Shown: positions 1 through 10,625, numbered from the stretch's first letter. The stretch is 64,000 nucleotides of DNA from Flavobacteriales bacterium (GCA_947442505.1 CANEVR010000008.1:1-64000), one strand, 5' to 3'. Numbers and translations are program-made. Notes: generated from the sequence alone by a model not told the origin.

Positions 1-136
1 ACAAATGACAAAATGGACAAAAGCGAAATGAATACTTTTTTCTTCATAATTACCAAAATAGCCCTCTACTCTTTTTGGGTAGAAATGCTAAAATAATGGT
101 TTTTTTCAACAAAACAAAAAAAATCAAAAATTAACT

Positions 137-160
137 GTTCAAAACATACTGTTTTTGAAC
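137..160 (-). terminator. Putative terminator after the arginase-like gene
   Basis: An inverted repeat with arms GTTCAAAA (137-144) and TTTTGAAC (153-160) and an 8-nt loop begins 3 nt beyond the minus-strand stop codon. On the minus strand it is followed, after about 9 nt, by T-rich sequence including an uninterrupted run of T. The stem is AT-rich, so it may be a weak terminator. No gene is visible in 1-136. Confidence 0.5.
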
Positions 161-162
161 GA

Positions 163-1332
163 CTATACCAGCTTTTGAAACGTCTTCCACCATCGGTTGG
201 GAACTTCTTGGTTCAGTGCTGTTTCGTAATCCTCATAACTACATGGGACCAAATGATGTCGCTCATATCTCTCAGCAGATCCGGCAGGATATGGAACATC
301 CATCCACCAGCGATCTGTAAGCGTGCTCTTGTAAAAAATCAACTCATCTCCGGTATCATCCATCAAAACGGAATACCGTGTGTAACGTTCGTAATCGCCT
401 TTTGGGAAATCACCTTTGCGGTGTAAATATCCCTCGACAAAGCACCACACGCATTGGGCTAACAACCCTGCTGATAATCCCTTGGTATCATGTTGTGGAT
501 TGAATTCATAAAATCCAATTGAGGTCAATTTATCACTCATCCCAGCATAGCGGGCAATCTGAGCCATTTCATTTCCAAATAATCCATTGGCTGATGGCTG
601 GCCAAATCCAGGGTGCTCTGATTGCCTAACACTGCTCATGTCAATGGAAACAATATCCGCATTGCGGATGACAGGCTCCACGTTTTTAATATCTGCTTGT
701 ATTTCTCCCAACCGTGTGGCCTCAAAATACATTTTCTCCATCAGGACTGTGAGATCTTTATCCGTTAGATAGCGCTGATGGCCCAAATTACTGTAATTAA
801 AAAGATAATTGGGTTTGTGCAAGACTATCTTATTCAAATAACCTTCAGAAGATTGATCATCATGAGTGGTTGCAAAATCCAATCTGCGATCCACAGAGAC
901 TAGATTGACCGTTTGCTCCAAATTCTCGTAAGCCAAGTAATTGCCGTAAGTAATGTCTTGCGATCCACCGATGATAAGCGGAATAATATCGGCTTTGATC
1001 AAGGCTTCGCAGATGCTTCTCACCGCAAAAATCGTATCCTCAACGGTGGCCCCTGCTTGAATGTTTCCCAAATCCATGATTCGGGCATCCTCGTCCCACT
1101 TGGTTAAAGCGTAAAAATAATCACGAAAAACATGGCTGGATTGTGCGCATCCTATATTGTGCATAGCATTCCTATCCTCTTCAACACCAAACATGGCAAT
1201 CTTCACCCCCTTGTCACGCCAATCATCATCACCATGGTAAAAAACAATATCATGAACCAATGATGAAGCAGGCTCTGAATCCATTGATCGATGGTGCCAT
1301 TGACTAGGGGTAAGAAAAACAGAAAAATCCAT
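163..1332 (-). CDS. Arginase-fold (ureohydrolase family) protein with degenerate metal site
   Basis: 389 residues with the overall layout of arginase/agmatinase/formimidoylglutamase, but the three signature metal motifs are altered. The usual GGDH is IIGGSQD (about residue 121), the usual DAHxD reads VDRRLD (about 147) and the SxDxDxxDP motif reads SIDMSSVRQSEHPG (about 232). The His ligands and one Asp are therefore missing, and a canonical Mn2+-dependent ureohydrolase reaction is unlikely. From memory, Bacteroidota carry a conserved family of this type next to topA, often annotated formimidoylglutamase or arginase. ATG at 1332 is chosen because a -7-like box (TAATTTCG) and a 22-nt palindrome lie directly upstream. 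topA is co-directional and 94 bp upstream. A non-catalytic or altered-chemistry role is inference. Confidence 0.75.
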   Translation of the reverse strand: MDFSVFLTPSQWHHRSMDSEPASSLVHDIVFYHGDDDWRDKGVKIAMFGVEEDRNAMHNIGCAQSSHVFRDYFYALTKWDEDARIMDLGNIQAGATVEDTIFAVRSICEALIKADIIPLIIGGSQDITYGNYLAYENLEQTVNLVSVDRRLDFATTHDDQSSEGYLNKIVLHKPNYLFNYSNLGHQRYLTDKDLTVLMEKMYFEATRLGEIQADIKNVEPVIRNADIVSIDMSSVRQSEHPGFGQPSANGLFGNEMAQIARYAGMSDKLTSIGFYEFNPQHDTKGLSAGLLAQCVWCFVEGYLHRKGDFPKGDYERYTRYSVLMDDTGDELIFYKSTLTDRWWMDVPYPAGSAERYERHHLVPCSYEDYETALNQEVPNRWWKTFQKLV

Positions 1333-1353
1333 TGTCCGAAATTAATCGGACAA
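1332..1353. promoter_or_regulatory. 22-nt palindrome overlapping the -7 box of the arginase-like gene
   Basis: Perfect 8-bp arms TTGTCCGA and TCGGACAA are separated by AATTAA and end exactly at the A of the minus-strand ATG. The minus strand contains TAATTTCG (1344-1337), one base from the Bacteroidota -7 consensus TAnnTTTG, inside the palindrome and 4 nt from ATG. The arrangement looks like a repressor operator covering a promoter of a leaderless transcript. The regulator is unknown. Confidence 0.45.
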
Positions 1354-1372
1354 ATGCAACGCAATTAACTGT

Positions 1373-1414
1373 GTGAAATGGATTATCAACAAAGATTGGT
1401 GCAATCCATTTCAC
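1373..1414 (-). terminator. 12-bp inverted repeat downstream of topA
   Basis: Arms GTGAAATGGATT (1373-1384) and AATCCATTTCAC (1403-1414) are perfect complements with an 18-nt spacer. It begins 13 nt after the topA stop codon on the minus strand. There is no T-run after it, so it may be a processing hairpin or attenuator rather than a classical intrinsic terminator. It also lies upstream of the arginase-like gene, so it could regulate read-through into that gene. Confidence 0.4.
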
Positions 1415-1426
1415 TCGTGGCGGCCA

Positions 1427-3811
1427 CTATTTTTTCTTAGCAGCAGCTTTTTTAGGTGCTGCCTTCTTGGGGGCTGCTTTCTTGACTGCAGCCTTTTTAG
1501 CTGGAGCCTTTCGTCCCTTGGATTTTCCAGAAGGTTTGGTATTGGCCATAATCTCCAACACATCTGCCAAAGTCAAGGTCTCCGCTGCTGTTCCTTTGGG
1601 AATCTTGTAATTTTCTGTATCTGCTTTGATGTAGGGACCAAAGCGACCTTTGATGACTTGAATCTCTGGGCGCTCCTCGAAACTTTTGATCAAATTGGCA
1701 TTGATTCCATTGATTTTATCTTCCACCAACTGAATGGCCCTTTCCAACTGAACGGTATGGGGATCATCTCCCTCCTTCACCCGCAGTGATGCAAATGTCT
1801 TGTCCCACTTGATGTATGGCCCAAATCTTCCCAGTCCAACAGCTATGGGTTTGCCATTCCACTCTCCCAATACTTTAGGGAAAGAGAACAACTTCAATCC
1901 TTCTTCGAGTGAGATGCTACTGATACTCTGATCAGGTCGCAAAGAGGCAAACTTCTTCTCCTCATCCTCTGAAGATCCTATTTGAATAATGGGACCAAAT
2001 CTTCCTATCCTAGCTATAACAGGTTTTCCTGTTGCAGGGTCAATACCTAACTCACGCTCACCTGAGGCTCGAGACGCCGACTCTATTGTGGTTTCAACGG
2101 ATTGATGAAAAGGTTGGTAGAACTTTCTCAACATCTCCCTCCAATCCATTTTTCCTTCAGCAATAATGTCAAACTCCTCTTCGACATTGGCTGTAAAACT
2201 GTAATCCAAAATAGTTGGGAAATAATTCACCAAAAAGTCGTTCACTACAACGCCAATATCCGTAGGAAACAACTTTCCTTTATCCGCACCGGTTCTTTCT
2301 GATTTGACTTCTGATACAATTTCTGAACCCTTCAGTGTTATCACTTCAAATGATCGCAAAACACCATCCAACTCTTTCTTCTCAACATATCCTCTTTGCT
2401 GTATGGTACTGATGGTTGGTGCATAAGTGGAGGGACGTCCTATTCCCAACTCCTCCAACTTCTTTACCAAACTTGCTTCTGAATATCGGCTGGGCTTTTG
2501 GGTGTAACGCTGTGTCGCAATGATTTCTTTTCTTTCCAAAAGTTGACCAATGTGCAGGGGCGGCAACATGGCCGAATCACCTTCTTCTCCATCGTCCTCT
2601 GTGCTCTCAATGTACAATTTTAAGAAACCATCAAATTTGATCACCTGACCTTTTGCTACCAATTGCTCCGGTGTGGTTGAAATTGAAATCGTTGCTGTAG
2701 TATTCTCAAGCTCGGCATCTGCCATTTGGGATGCCATGGTGCGTTTCCAAATCAAATCATACAATTTCCTTTCACGCTCATCATTTCCTGCTTCTCTCAC
2801 ACCCATTTCCGTTGGACGAATGGCTTCGTGGGCCTCTTGAGCTCCTTTTGATTTGGATTGAAACTTCCTGGTTTTGGCATATTGACCACCAAACGACTTG
2901 GTAATCTCATCCTTGGCTGCGCCCAATGCAAATTCCGATAAGTTCACACTGTCGGTTCGCATATAAGTGATTTTTCCGGCCTCATACAACTTCTGAGCAA
3001 TGCTCATTGTGGCGCTTACGCTGAATCCCAGCTTTCTTGATGCGTCCTGCTGCAATGTGGATGTTGTGAACGGGGCTGCTGGCGTTCTTTTGGATGGTTT
3101 GGTCTCCAAATTGGCCACGGTGAATGTTGCGTTTTGACACACCTGAATGAAGGCCATGGCATCCGTGCTCTGGTTCAGTTTTCTCAATAAATCCGCCTTA
3201 ACTGTTGATCCATCTGCATTGAAAATTCCACGCACATTAAAATATTGCGTTGCTGTAAAAGCATCTATCTCCTTTTCACGGTCGGCAATGATTCGCACTG
3301 CGACACTCTGCACGCGACCCGCGCTCAAGGATGGTTTTACTTTCTTCCAAAGCACGGGAGACAATTCAAAACCCACCAAGCGATCCAATATTCTTCTGGC
3401 TTGTTGGGCATTCACCAAATCGATGTCCACCCTTCTTGGATGCTCAATGGCATTCAAGATGGCTTTCTTGGTGATCTCATGAAAAACAATTCTTTTGGTC
3501 TTTTGCTCTGGAATTTCCAATGCTTCCATCAAGTGCCATGATATGGCCTCTCCCTCGCGGTCCTCATCCGTTGCCAACCAAACCACTTCGGCCTTTTGCG
3601 CTAACTTCTTGAGCTCCCGAACCATGTCTCGTTTGTCTTCGGTCACCTCATAGACGGGTTCAAAATCATTGGTCATATCTATGGCCTGGTCCTTTTTTGG
3701 AAGATCCCGCACATGCCCCATACTGGACTTTACAATAAAGTCTTTCCCCAAATAACCTTCTATGGTTTTTGCCTTTGCAGGGGACTCCACGATCACCAAA
3801 TTTTTGCTCAT
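1427..3811 (-). CDS. topA: DNA topoisomerase I (type IA)
   Basis: Relaxes negatively supercoiled DNA by transient cleavage of one strand. An N-terminal Toprim domain starts VIVESPAKAKTI and contains TDEDREGEAISW. The catalytic tyrosine lies in ITYMRTDS, near residue 283. The C-terminal third holds repeated topoisomerase-C modules recognisable by GRFGPII and GRFGPYIK. Instead of Cys4 zinc fingers, the protein ends in a Lys/Ala/Pro-rich tail of about 30 residues (repeats of KKAAPKKAA type), as in histone-H1-like tails. I choose ATG at 3811 (MSKNLVIVESP, 794 residues) because the longer reading would need a TTG at 3835. It runs divergently from miaB, with about 126 bp between the starts. Confidence 0.97.
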   Translation of the reverse strand: MSKNLVIVESPAKAKTIEGYLGKDFIVKSSMGHVRDLPKKDQAIDMTNDFEPVYEVTEDKRDMVRELKKLAQKAEVVWLATDEDREGEAISWHLMEALEIPEQKTKRIVFHEITKKAILNAIEHPRRVDIDLVNAQQARRILDRLVGFELSPVLWKKVKPSLSAGRVQSVAVRIIADREKEIDAFTATQYFNVRGIFNADGSTVKADLLRKLNQSTDAMAFIQVCQNATFTVANLETKPSKRTPAAPFTTSTLQQDASRKLGFSVSATMSIAQKLYEAGKITYMRTDSVNLSEFALGAAKDEITKSFGGQYAKTRKFQSKSKGAQEAHEAIRPTEMGVREAGNDERERKLYDLIWKRTMASQMADAELENTTATISISTTPEQLVAKGQVIKFDGFLKLYIESTEDDGEEGDSAMLPPLHIGQLLERKEIIATQRYTQKPSRYSEASLVKKLEELGIGRPSTYAPTISTIQQRGYVEKKELDGVLRSFEVITLKGSEIVSEVKSERTGADKGKLFPTDIGVVVNDFLVNYFPTILDYSFTANVEEEFDIIAEGKMDWREMLRKFYQPFHQSVETTIESASRASGERELGIDPATGKPVIARIGRFGPIIQIGSSEDEEKKFASLRPDQSISSISLEEGLKLFSFPKVLGEWNGKPIAVGLGRFGPYIKWDKTFASLRVKEGDDPHTVQLERAIQLVEDKINGINANLIKSFEERPEIQVIKGRFGPYIKADTENYKIPKGTAAETLTLADVLEIMANTKPSGKSKGRKAPAKKAAVKKAAPKKAAPKKAAAKKK

Positions 3812-3893
3812 TTCAATCTTTTTAGACGGCGACAAATGTATAGGTAAAAAATTGGGTTCTCCAAAAAAGGCTTATTCGCATGACAGAACGGCA

Positions 3894-3901
3894 TATATTT
3901 G
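3894..3901 (+). promoter_or_regulatory. -7 box of the miaB operon
   Basis: TATATTTG matches the Bacteroidota -7 consensus TAnnTTTG exactly, on the plus strand, 36 nt before the miaB GTG start and in the divergent gap between topA and miaB. A clear TTTG -33 box at the usual distance was not found; the best candidate region is around 3871-3877. Confidence 0.45.
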
Positions 3902-3937
3902 CATATACAATATTAACATTCTAAACAGCCATACACT

Positions 3938-5386
3938 GTGGAGGAAAAAAACATAGATGAAAGCCGTCAAGGGGAGTTCTTGATGGTTGAGGACAGCGCT
4001 CCGCTTCCAGAAAATAGAAAGCAAAAAAAATTGCTTTTAGAAAGTTACGGTTGTCAGATGAATTTTTCTGACAGTGAAATCGTTGCTTCCATTTTAACCC
4101 AACAAGGTTATGTCACCACCCGAGATGCTGAAGAAGCTGATTTGGTTTTGCTAAATACGTGTGCGATTCGTGACAATGCGGAGCAACGTGTCCGCGGTCG
4201 CCTTCAATTTTTTCAGACTTTGAAAAAGAAAAACCCCGAACTTCAAGTCGGGGTGTTAGGCTGCATGGCTGAGCGACTTCGCGAGCAATTGCTGGAACAA
4301 GAAAAACTGGTGGATTTGGTTGTTGGTCCTGATGCTTATCGCGACCTGCCCAACCTCCTAGATAAAATAGATGGGGGTCAAAAAGCGGTGAACGTTTTGT
4401 TAAGTCGTGAGGAGACCTATGCAGAAATCACTCCTGTTCGACTTAACAGCAATGGTGTAACAGCATTTATCTCCATCATGCGCGGTTGTGATAATATGTG
4501 TTCCTTCTGTGTCGTGCCCTTCACCCGTGGTAGAGAGCGCAGCAGAGACCCTGAAAGTATTGTAGGTGAAGCCAAAGAACTTTTTGAAAAAGGCTATCGA
4601 GAGGTCACACTACTTGGTCAAAACGTTGATAGTTACAAATGGAATATCAATAACAAGGGAGAAATATTAGACGCACAACTGCCCACTGTCAACTTTGCGC
4701 AATTGTTGGAAAAAGTAGCATTGGTATCACCTGACTTGAGGGTCCGTTTCAGCACCAGTCACCCCAAAGACATGACCGATGATGTGTTGCATATTATGGC
4801 TCAATATGAGAATATATGCAAATACATTCACTTGCCTGTACAAAGCGGAAACAGTGAGGTCTTGAAAAAGATGAACCGTGGATACACGCGTGGGTGGTAC
4901 TTAACACGCATTGATGCCATTAAAAACATCATGCCTGAATGTGCAATTTCAACGGATGTTATTGCTGGATTTTGCGGTGAAACTGAAGAGCAACACCAAG
5001 AGACCATCAGCTTAATGAGCCTGGTGGGCTATGACATGGCCTACATGTTCAAATACAGCGAACGACCCAAGACATTGGCTGAACGCAAGTATGAAGATGA
5101 TGTTCCAGAAGAGACCAAAGGAAGAAGATTGACAGAAATTATTGACAACCAAATGAAACAAAGTGCAATTTGCACCAAAAAACACATTGGTAAAGTTCAG
5201 CGGGTTTTGGTTGAAGGTGTATCCAAAAAATCTGAGGAACATTTGTATGGACGCAACAGCCAAAACGTGGTTTGCATTTTTCCAAAAAACGATATTGCAA
5301 TTGGAGATTACGTGGATGTCGAAATGAAAGATTGCACTTCCATTACATTGACCGGTGAAGTAGTTGCGCATTATCCAAGGAAATAA
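3938..5386 (+). CDS. miaB: tRNA-2-methylthio-N6-dimethylallyladenosine synthase MiaB
   Basis: Radical-SAM methylthiotransferase that adds the 2-methylthio group to i6A37 of tRNAs reading UNN codons. The N-terminal UPF0004 domain shows the three cluster cysteines in [22 protein letters not shown] and LGCMAER. The radical-SAM motif is CDNMCSFC (CxxxCxxC, about residue 184). The C-terminus (about 415-480) fits a TRAM RNA-binding domain. 482 residues from a GTG codon at 3938 includes an acidic leader of about 30 residues; the in-frame ATG at 3983 is an alternative. It is the first gene of a plus-strand block whose next gene starts 1 nt after its stop codon. Confidence 0.96.
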   Translation: MEEKNIDESRQGEFLMVEDSAPLPENRKQKKLLLESYGCQMNFSDSEIVASILTQQGYVTTRDAEEADLVLLNTCAIRDNAEQRVRGRLQFFQTLKKKNPELQVGVLGCMAERLREQLLEQEKLVDLVVGPDAYRDLPNLLDKIDGGQKAVNVLLSREETYAEITPVRLNSNGVTAFISIMRGCDNMCSFCVVPFTRGRERSRDPESIVGEAKELFEKGYREVTLLGQNVDSYKWNINNKGEILDAQLPTVNFAQLLEKVALVSPDLRVRFSTSHPKDMTDDVLHIMAQYENICKYIHLPVQSGNSEVLKKMNRGYTRGWYLTRIDAIKNIMPECAISTDVIAGFCGETEEQHQETISLMSLVGYDMAYMFKYSERPKTLAERKYEDDVPEETKGRRLTEIIDNQMKQSAICTKKHIGKVQRVLVEGVSKKSEEHLYGRNSQNVVCIFPKNDIAIGDYVDVEMKDCTSITLTGEVVAHYPRK

Positions 5387-5387
5387 A

Positions 5388-6653
5388 ATGGAATTGAACA
5401 GCATCAAACAAAGATTTGGTATTATAGGACAATCTCCCTTGCTCGTTCGCGCATTGGAAATTGCTACACATGTAGCCCCAACCAATATCTCTGTTTTGAT
5501 CAATGGCGAGAGCGGTGTGGGTAAGGAAAGTATTCCTAAGATCATACACCACCTGAGTACCCGAAAGCACGGAGCTTACATTGCTGTCAACTGCGGTGCC
5601 ATCCCCGAAGGGACGATTGACTCGGAACTTTTTGGACATGAAAAAGGTTCATTTACCGGCGCTCATGAATCCCGCAAAGGATACTTTGAAGAAGCCAACA
5701 ATGGAACCATCTTTTTAGATGAAGTGGCTGAGCTCCCGCACAGCACACAAGTGCGATTGTTGCGTGTTCTTGAAACTGGAGAATACATCCGTGTAGGATC
5801 TTCTAAAGTCCAAAAAACCAACGTTCGTGTGGTGGCTGCCACCAATGTGGATTTCGTCAAAGCCATTCAAAGCGGAAAATTCAGAGAAGATCTTTTCTAC
5901 CGTTTGAATCAAGTACCCATAGCCATGCCTGCATTGCGTGATCGGGGCAACGACATCATCTTGTTATTCAAAAAATTTGCCGCTGATTTTTCAGAGAAAT
6001 ACCAAGTTCCATTGTTGCAACTATCGCCTGAAAGCGAGCAACTGATGCTTCAGTATTATTGGCCTGGAAATATCCGTCAGTTAAAAAATATCACAGAGCA
6101 AATCAGCCTGCTTGAAACCAACCGATACGTCACGCCTGAAACGCTTCATGCATACTTGCCAGATGCTGGAATGAACGCTGCAGGAATTGTACGAAAAGAC
6201 AACAGACAGACTGGAGATTTTCAAGAAAAGGAAATGTTGTACAAAATCTTGTTTGACATGAAAAACGAGATTACCGATGTCAAAAAATTGGTTTTGAATA
6301 TGGCCCAATCTGGGAGCCAATGGATAGACAACCCAGAGAGTGTGGCCCTATTTCAACGTTTGTTTCAAGGTGCCGTTTCAGATGACGGAGAATCCTTTGA
6401 ATCCTTTGAATCCAACAGTCCTGTTATTACTGTTAAAACAACCGGGAGCAGTAACAGTCCGATGATTGTCAACCATCCCATGCACCATGAAATTGTAGAG
6501 GAGAGTTTGTCCCTTTTGGATACGGAAAAGGAAATGATCAAGAAGGCGCTTCTTAAGCACAAGAACCGCAGAAGAAACGCTGCCAAAGAACTGGGAATAT
6601 CGGAAAGAACTTTGTACCGAAAAATCAAAGAATTTGATCTCCACAACCTATGA
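5388..6653 (+). CDS. Sigma-54-type AAA+ transcriptional regulator (Fis HTH)
   Basis: 421 residues. The AAA+ domain follows directly after a short N-terminus, so there is no receiver or PAS sensor domain. Walker A is GESGVGKE, the sigma-54 contact loop reads GSFTGA instead of GAFTGA, Walker B is GTIFLDEVAEL, and the sensor region is RVVAATN. A poorly conserved linker (about 280-370) precedes a Fis-type helix-turn-helix in RRRNAAKELGISERTLYRKI. The ATG at 5388 follows the miaB stop by 1 nt; an upstream TTG at 5364 is less likely. lptE overlaps its stop codon (ATGA). The envelope-biogenesis neighbours suggest an envelope or housekeeping regulon, but targets are unknown. No rpoN is in the window. 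Confidence 0.9.
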   Translation: MELNSIKQRFGIIGQSPLLVRALEIATHVAPTNISVLINGESGVGKESIPKIIHHLSTRKHGAYIAVNCGAIPEGTIDSELFGHEKGSFTGAHESRKGYFEEANNGTIFLDEVAELPHSTQVRLLRVLETGEYIRVGSSKVQKTNVRVVAATNVDFVKAIQSGKFREDLFYRLNQVPIAMPALRDRGNDIILLFKKFAADFSEKYQVPLLQLSPESEQLMLQYYWPGNIRQLKNITEQISLLETNRYVTPETLHAYLPDAGMNAAGIVRKDNRQTGDFQEKEMLYKILFDMKNEITDVKKLVLNMAQSGSQWIDNPESVALFQRLFQGAVSDDGESFESFESNSPVITVKTTGSSNSPMIVNHPMHHEIVEESLSLLDTEKEMIKKALLKHKNRRRNAAKELGISERTLYRKIKEFDLHNL

Positions 6654-7153
6654 TGAAAGTTCGATACATATGTATGGTGTTTTTAGCAATGGTTGTTGTC
6701 AGCTGTCAAGTAAATTATTCATTCACCGGAGGGCAGTTCAGCGGGGCATCCAATTTTCAAGTCAGCTATCTGCGTCCGCAAACGGCATTGGCTAGCCCCG
6801 TTTATGCCCAACAATTGACTGAAGGACTAAAAGATTATTTATTGGCACAAAGTCCCTTGCAATTGGTCACCACCAACGGCGATTTGGTATACGAGGGAAG
6901 CATTGTCGATTATAATCTCTCCCCCATCGCCGCTCAGGGAAATGAAATAGCCTCCTTGACACGTTTATCCATCACGGTGCGCATCAAGTACACCAATCAA
7001 ATGGAAAAAGAATTGAACTTTGAGAAAAACTTCACCAAATACGCGGACTTTCCTGCTGGTCAAGATTTGTTCAGTGTTCAAGAGGAATTGTGGAACAATA
7101 TCAATGATCAATTGATACAAGAAATATACAACGCCAGTGTCGGAAATTGGTAA
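6650..7153 (+). CDS. lptE: LptE-like LPS-assembly lipoprotein
   Basis: 167 residues beginning with a lipoprotein signal peptide whose lipobox is VVSC (Cys at about residue 19). The mature part contains YSFTGG near its start, alternating strands and a C-terminal helix, matching the small LptE lipoproteins that plug the LptD barrel during LPS insertion in the outer membrane. Sequence similarity in this family is low, so the call leans on the lipobox, size, the YSFTGG-type start and the position between the sigma-54-type regulator and secG, which I recall as a conserved Bacteroidota arrangement. The start codon overlaps the preceding stop (ATGA), and the next gene overlaps its 3' end by 17 nt. 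Confidence 0.72.
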   Translation: MMKVRYICMVFLAMVVVSCQVNYSFTGGQFSGASNFQVSYLRPQTALASPVYAQQLTEGLKDYLLAQSPLQLVTTNGDLVYEGSIVDYNLSPIAAQGNEIASLTRLSITVRIKYTNQMEKELNFEKNFTKYADFPAGQDLFSVQEELWNNINDQLIQEIYNASVGNW

Positions 7154-8204
7154 ATACAACAATCCCAAGGAAGCCATTGAAAAATGGCTAATTGCCCCGC
7201 ACACGCTGGATGAGGCTGATATGGGCATGGTCAATCGATGGCTGACAGAATTTCCGTGGTTCGGCACGTTGCACACCCTAAAGGCCGTATACGCCAATGA
7301 CCAAGGGAAGGCTGACTATCCGCATCATTTGCATCGCGCAGCCATCACCACACATGACAGGGGATGGTTGTATGAAATGGTCAATACACCCTCTGCCCCA
7401 CCTCAGGACTTTGCGCCGATACCAACTGTTACTACAACCGTTAACATTGAAGAAAGTAAACCTGACAACATCACATTAACGGATTGGGTAGATATCTTTT
7501 TGGACGATGCCACACCTATAGCCACTGCCCAGCCACAGGAAGAGGAATGGGGCGACTGGAGCATCGCTTTGGAAAATGTTGCCGAAATAAAAGAGGAGAT
7601 TTCGTCACCTATTCCAATTGAAGAAAAAGAGACACCGCCTGCAATACCTTCTGATAAAATAGAACCTGAACCGGAAAGCAATGACTACCCTGAAAGCGTT
7701 GATTTTGCTGAATTGGGCGAACTGGGACAAGATATCCTGAACAAGGCCATCAGCTCAAGCATTGAAATGGAAGTTTCTGAAAAAGAAACTACCGAAGAAG
7801 AGGTAAAATCACCCCAGCCCAAAACTGAAACAGCGGATTACGGTGATTCTTTTTTGAATTTCATTGCTGCTTCTATAGGTCAACCTGCTGAAGAAAAAAA
7901 ATCAGTATTGCCTACCGATTCAACGGAGCCAGAAGAGAAGAAAAAGGAAGATGTCGTTGAAAGGTTTATACAAACGGAACCTCAGATAAATCGCGGAAAA
8001 GCGATAGAATATGTGGCCGGAAACATGGCCAAAGAAAGTTTGGAGGAGGACTTGAATTTGGTCACGGAAACCATGGCCAAATTGTATGTCAAACAAGGCA
8101 AATTAGACAAAGCTCGAAAAGCTTATAAAAAACTAATTGAGCTATATCCCGAAAAAAGCATTTACTTTGCAACGCAATTAAAAAATTTGAACAAGAAAAA
8201 TTAA
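7137..8204 (+). CDS. Conserved TPR-tailed protein with acidic linker
   Basis: 355 residues, not a named enzyme. The N-terminal ~80 residues are helical and carry LTEFPWFGTLHTLKA, a version of the 'hydrophobic-YPYF-x-x-hydrophobic' motif seen in a Flavobacteriia family of unknown function. A long Glu/Pro/Thr-rich, presumably disordered, linker follows (about 100-280). The C-terminus (about 315-350) holds one TPR-like helix pair, LYVKQGKLDKARKAYKKL followed by YPEKSIYFATQL. The GTG start at 7137 lies inside lptE (17-nt overlap); no ATG occurs before residue 29. It sits between an LPS-assembly lipoprotein and SecG, which suggests an envelope-assembly scaffold, but this is inference only. Confidence 0.8.
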   Translation: MSEIGKYNNPKEAIEKWLIAPHTLDEADMGMVNRWLTEFPWFGTLHTLKAVYANDQGKADYPHHLHRAAITTHDRGWLYEMVNTPSAPPQDFAPIPTVTTTVNIEESKPDNITLTDWVDIFLDDATPIATAQPQEEEWGDWSIALENVAEIKEEISSPIPIEEKETPPAIPSDKIEPEPESNDYPESVDFAELGELGQDILNKAISSSIEMEVSEKETTEEEVKSPQPKTETADYGDSFLNFIAASIGQPAEEKKSVLPTDSTEPEEKKKEDVVERFIQTEPQINRGKAIEYVAGNMAKESLEEDLNLVTETMAKLYVKQGKLDKARKAYKKLIELYPEKSIYFATQLKNLNKKN

Positions 8205-8208
8205 TAGC

Positions 8209-8493
8209 ATGGAAAACGCAATTATTATCATCACCGTTATCGTAGCCTTATTGCTCGCTTTGGTAGTATTGATTCAAAATCCCAAAGGTGGCGGATTAAC
8301 AACAGGATTTCAAGCCACACAAGTGGGTGGGGTTCAGCAAACCGCTGACTTCTTGGAAAAAGCTACTTGGTATTTGGTGATAGCCCTTTTCGTTTTGTGT
8401 ATGTTGAGCGCTAGTTTCAGTGCCAGCACCAAGTTTGAAAACGAAGAGCCAGCAGTTGAGCAAGAAGCACCAGCAGAAGGACAACAGCCCTAA
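8209..8493 (+). CDS. secG: Preprotein translocase subunit SecG
   Basis: 94-residue inner-membrane protein with two transmembrane helices (about 3-20 and 52-70) separated by the SecG signature loop, including IQNPKGGGL and a Gly/Thr-rich stretch. It is an accessory subunit of SecYEG that assists SecA-driven export. The C-terminal tail is acidic and Ala/Pro/Gln rich. It starts 4 nt after the preceding stop codon and is the last gene of the miaB block, since a strong hairpin follows. Confidence 0.93.
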   Translation: MENAIIIITVIVALLLALVVLIQNPKGGGLTTGFQATQVGGVQQTADFLEKATWYLVIALFVLCMLSASFSASTKFENEEPAVEQEAPAEGQQP

Positions 8494-8517
8494 TCAGGTT
8501 ATTCATACACTCATTTG

Positions 8518-8556
8518 AAAATGTCAGCGTGTCGCACACACTGACATTTTTTATTT
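8518..8556 (+). terminator. Intrinsic terminator after secG
   Basis: A 15-bp stem (8518-8532 with 8536-8550, one C-A mismatch) and a 3-nt loop CGC are followed by a T-rich tract. The arms carry AAAATGTCAG and CTGACATTTT. It separates the miaB-secG block from groESL. Confidence 0.85.
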
Positions 8557-8644
8557 TATCCCTGCCATTTTTTCGTGATGCGAATGAAAAAAACACAATG
8601 GCACAACAGATGCTAAGCACAAAACAAATTTTAATATAAAGTAT

Positions 8645-10565
<1,921 letters not shown>

Positions 10566-10592
10566 GTCATCGCCAATTTGTTTTTAACTTGC

Positions 10593-10625
10593 AGCCGCTT
10601 TCCGAAAGGAAGGCGGCTTTTTTTT
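10593..10625 (+). terminator. groEL terminator abutting the dusB start codon
   Basis: Stem AGCCGCTTTCC (10593-10603) pairs with GGAAGGCGGCT (10608-10618) around a GAAA tetraloop, with one G-U pair, followed by an eight-T tract ending at 10625. The dusB ATG is at 10626, so the U-tract is immediately 5' of the next start codon. Confidence 0.88.

Noticed and set aside
163-1332. Active arginase or formimidoylglutamase
   Set aside because: Metal-binding His/Asp residues are replaced in all three motifs.
5012-5545. 177-residue minus-strand ORF over the end of miaB
   Set aside because: Antisense to a strongly supported miaB and regulator start, low-complexity composition and no family motif.
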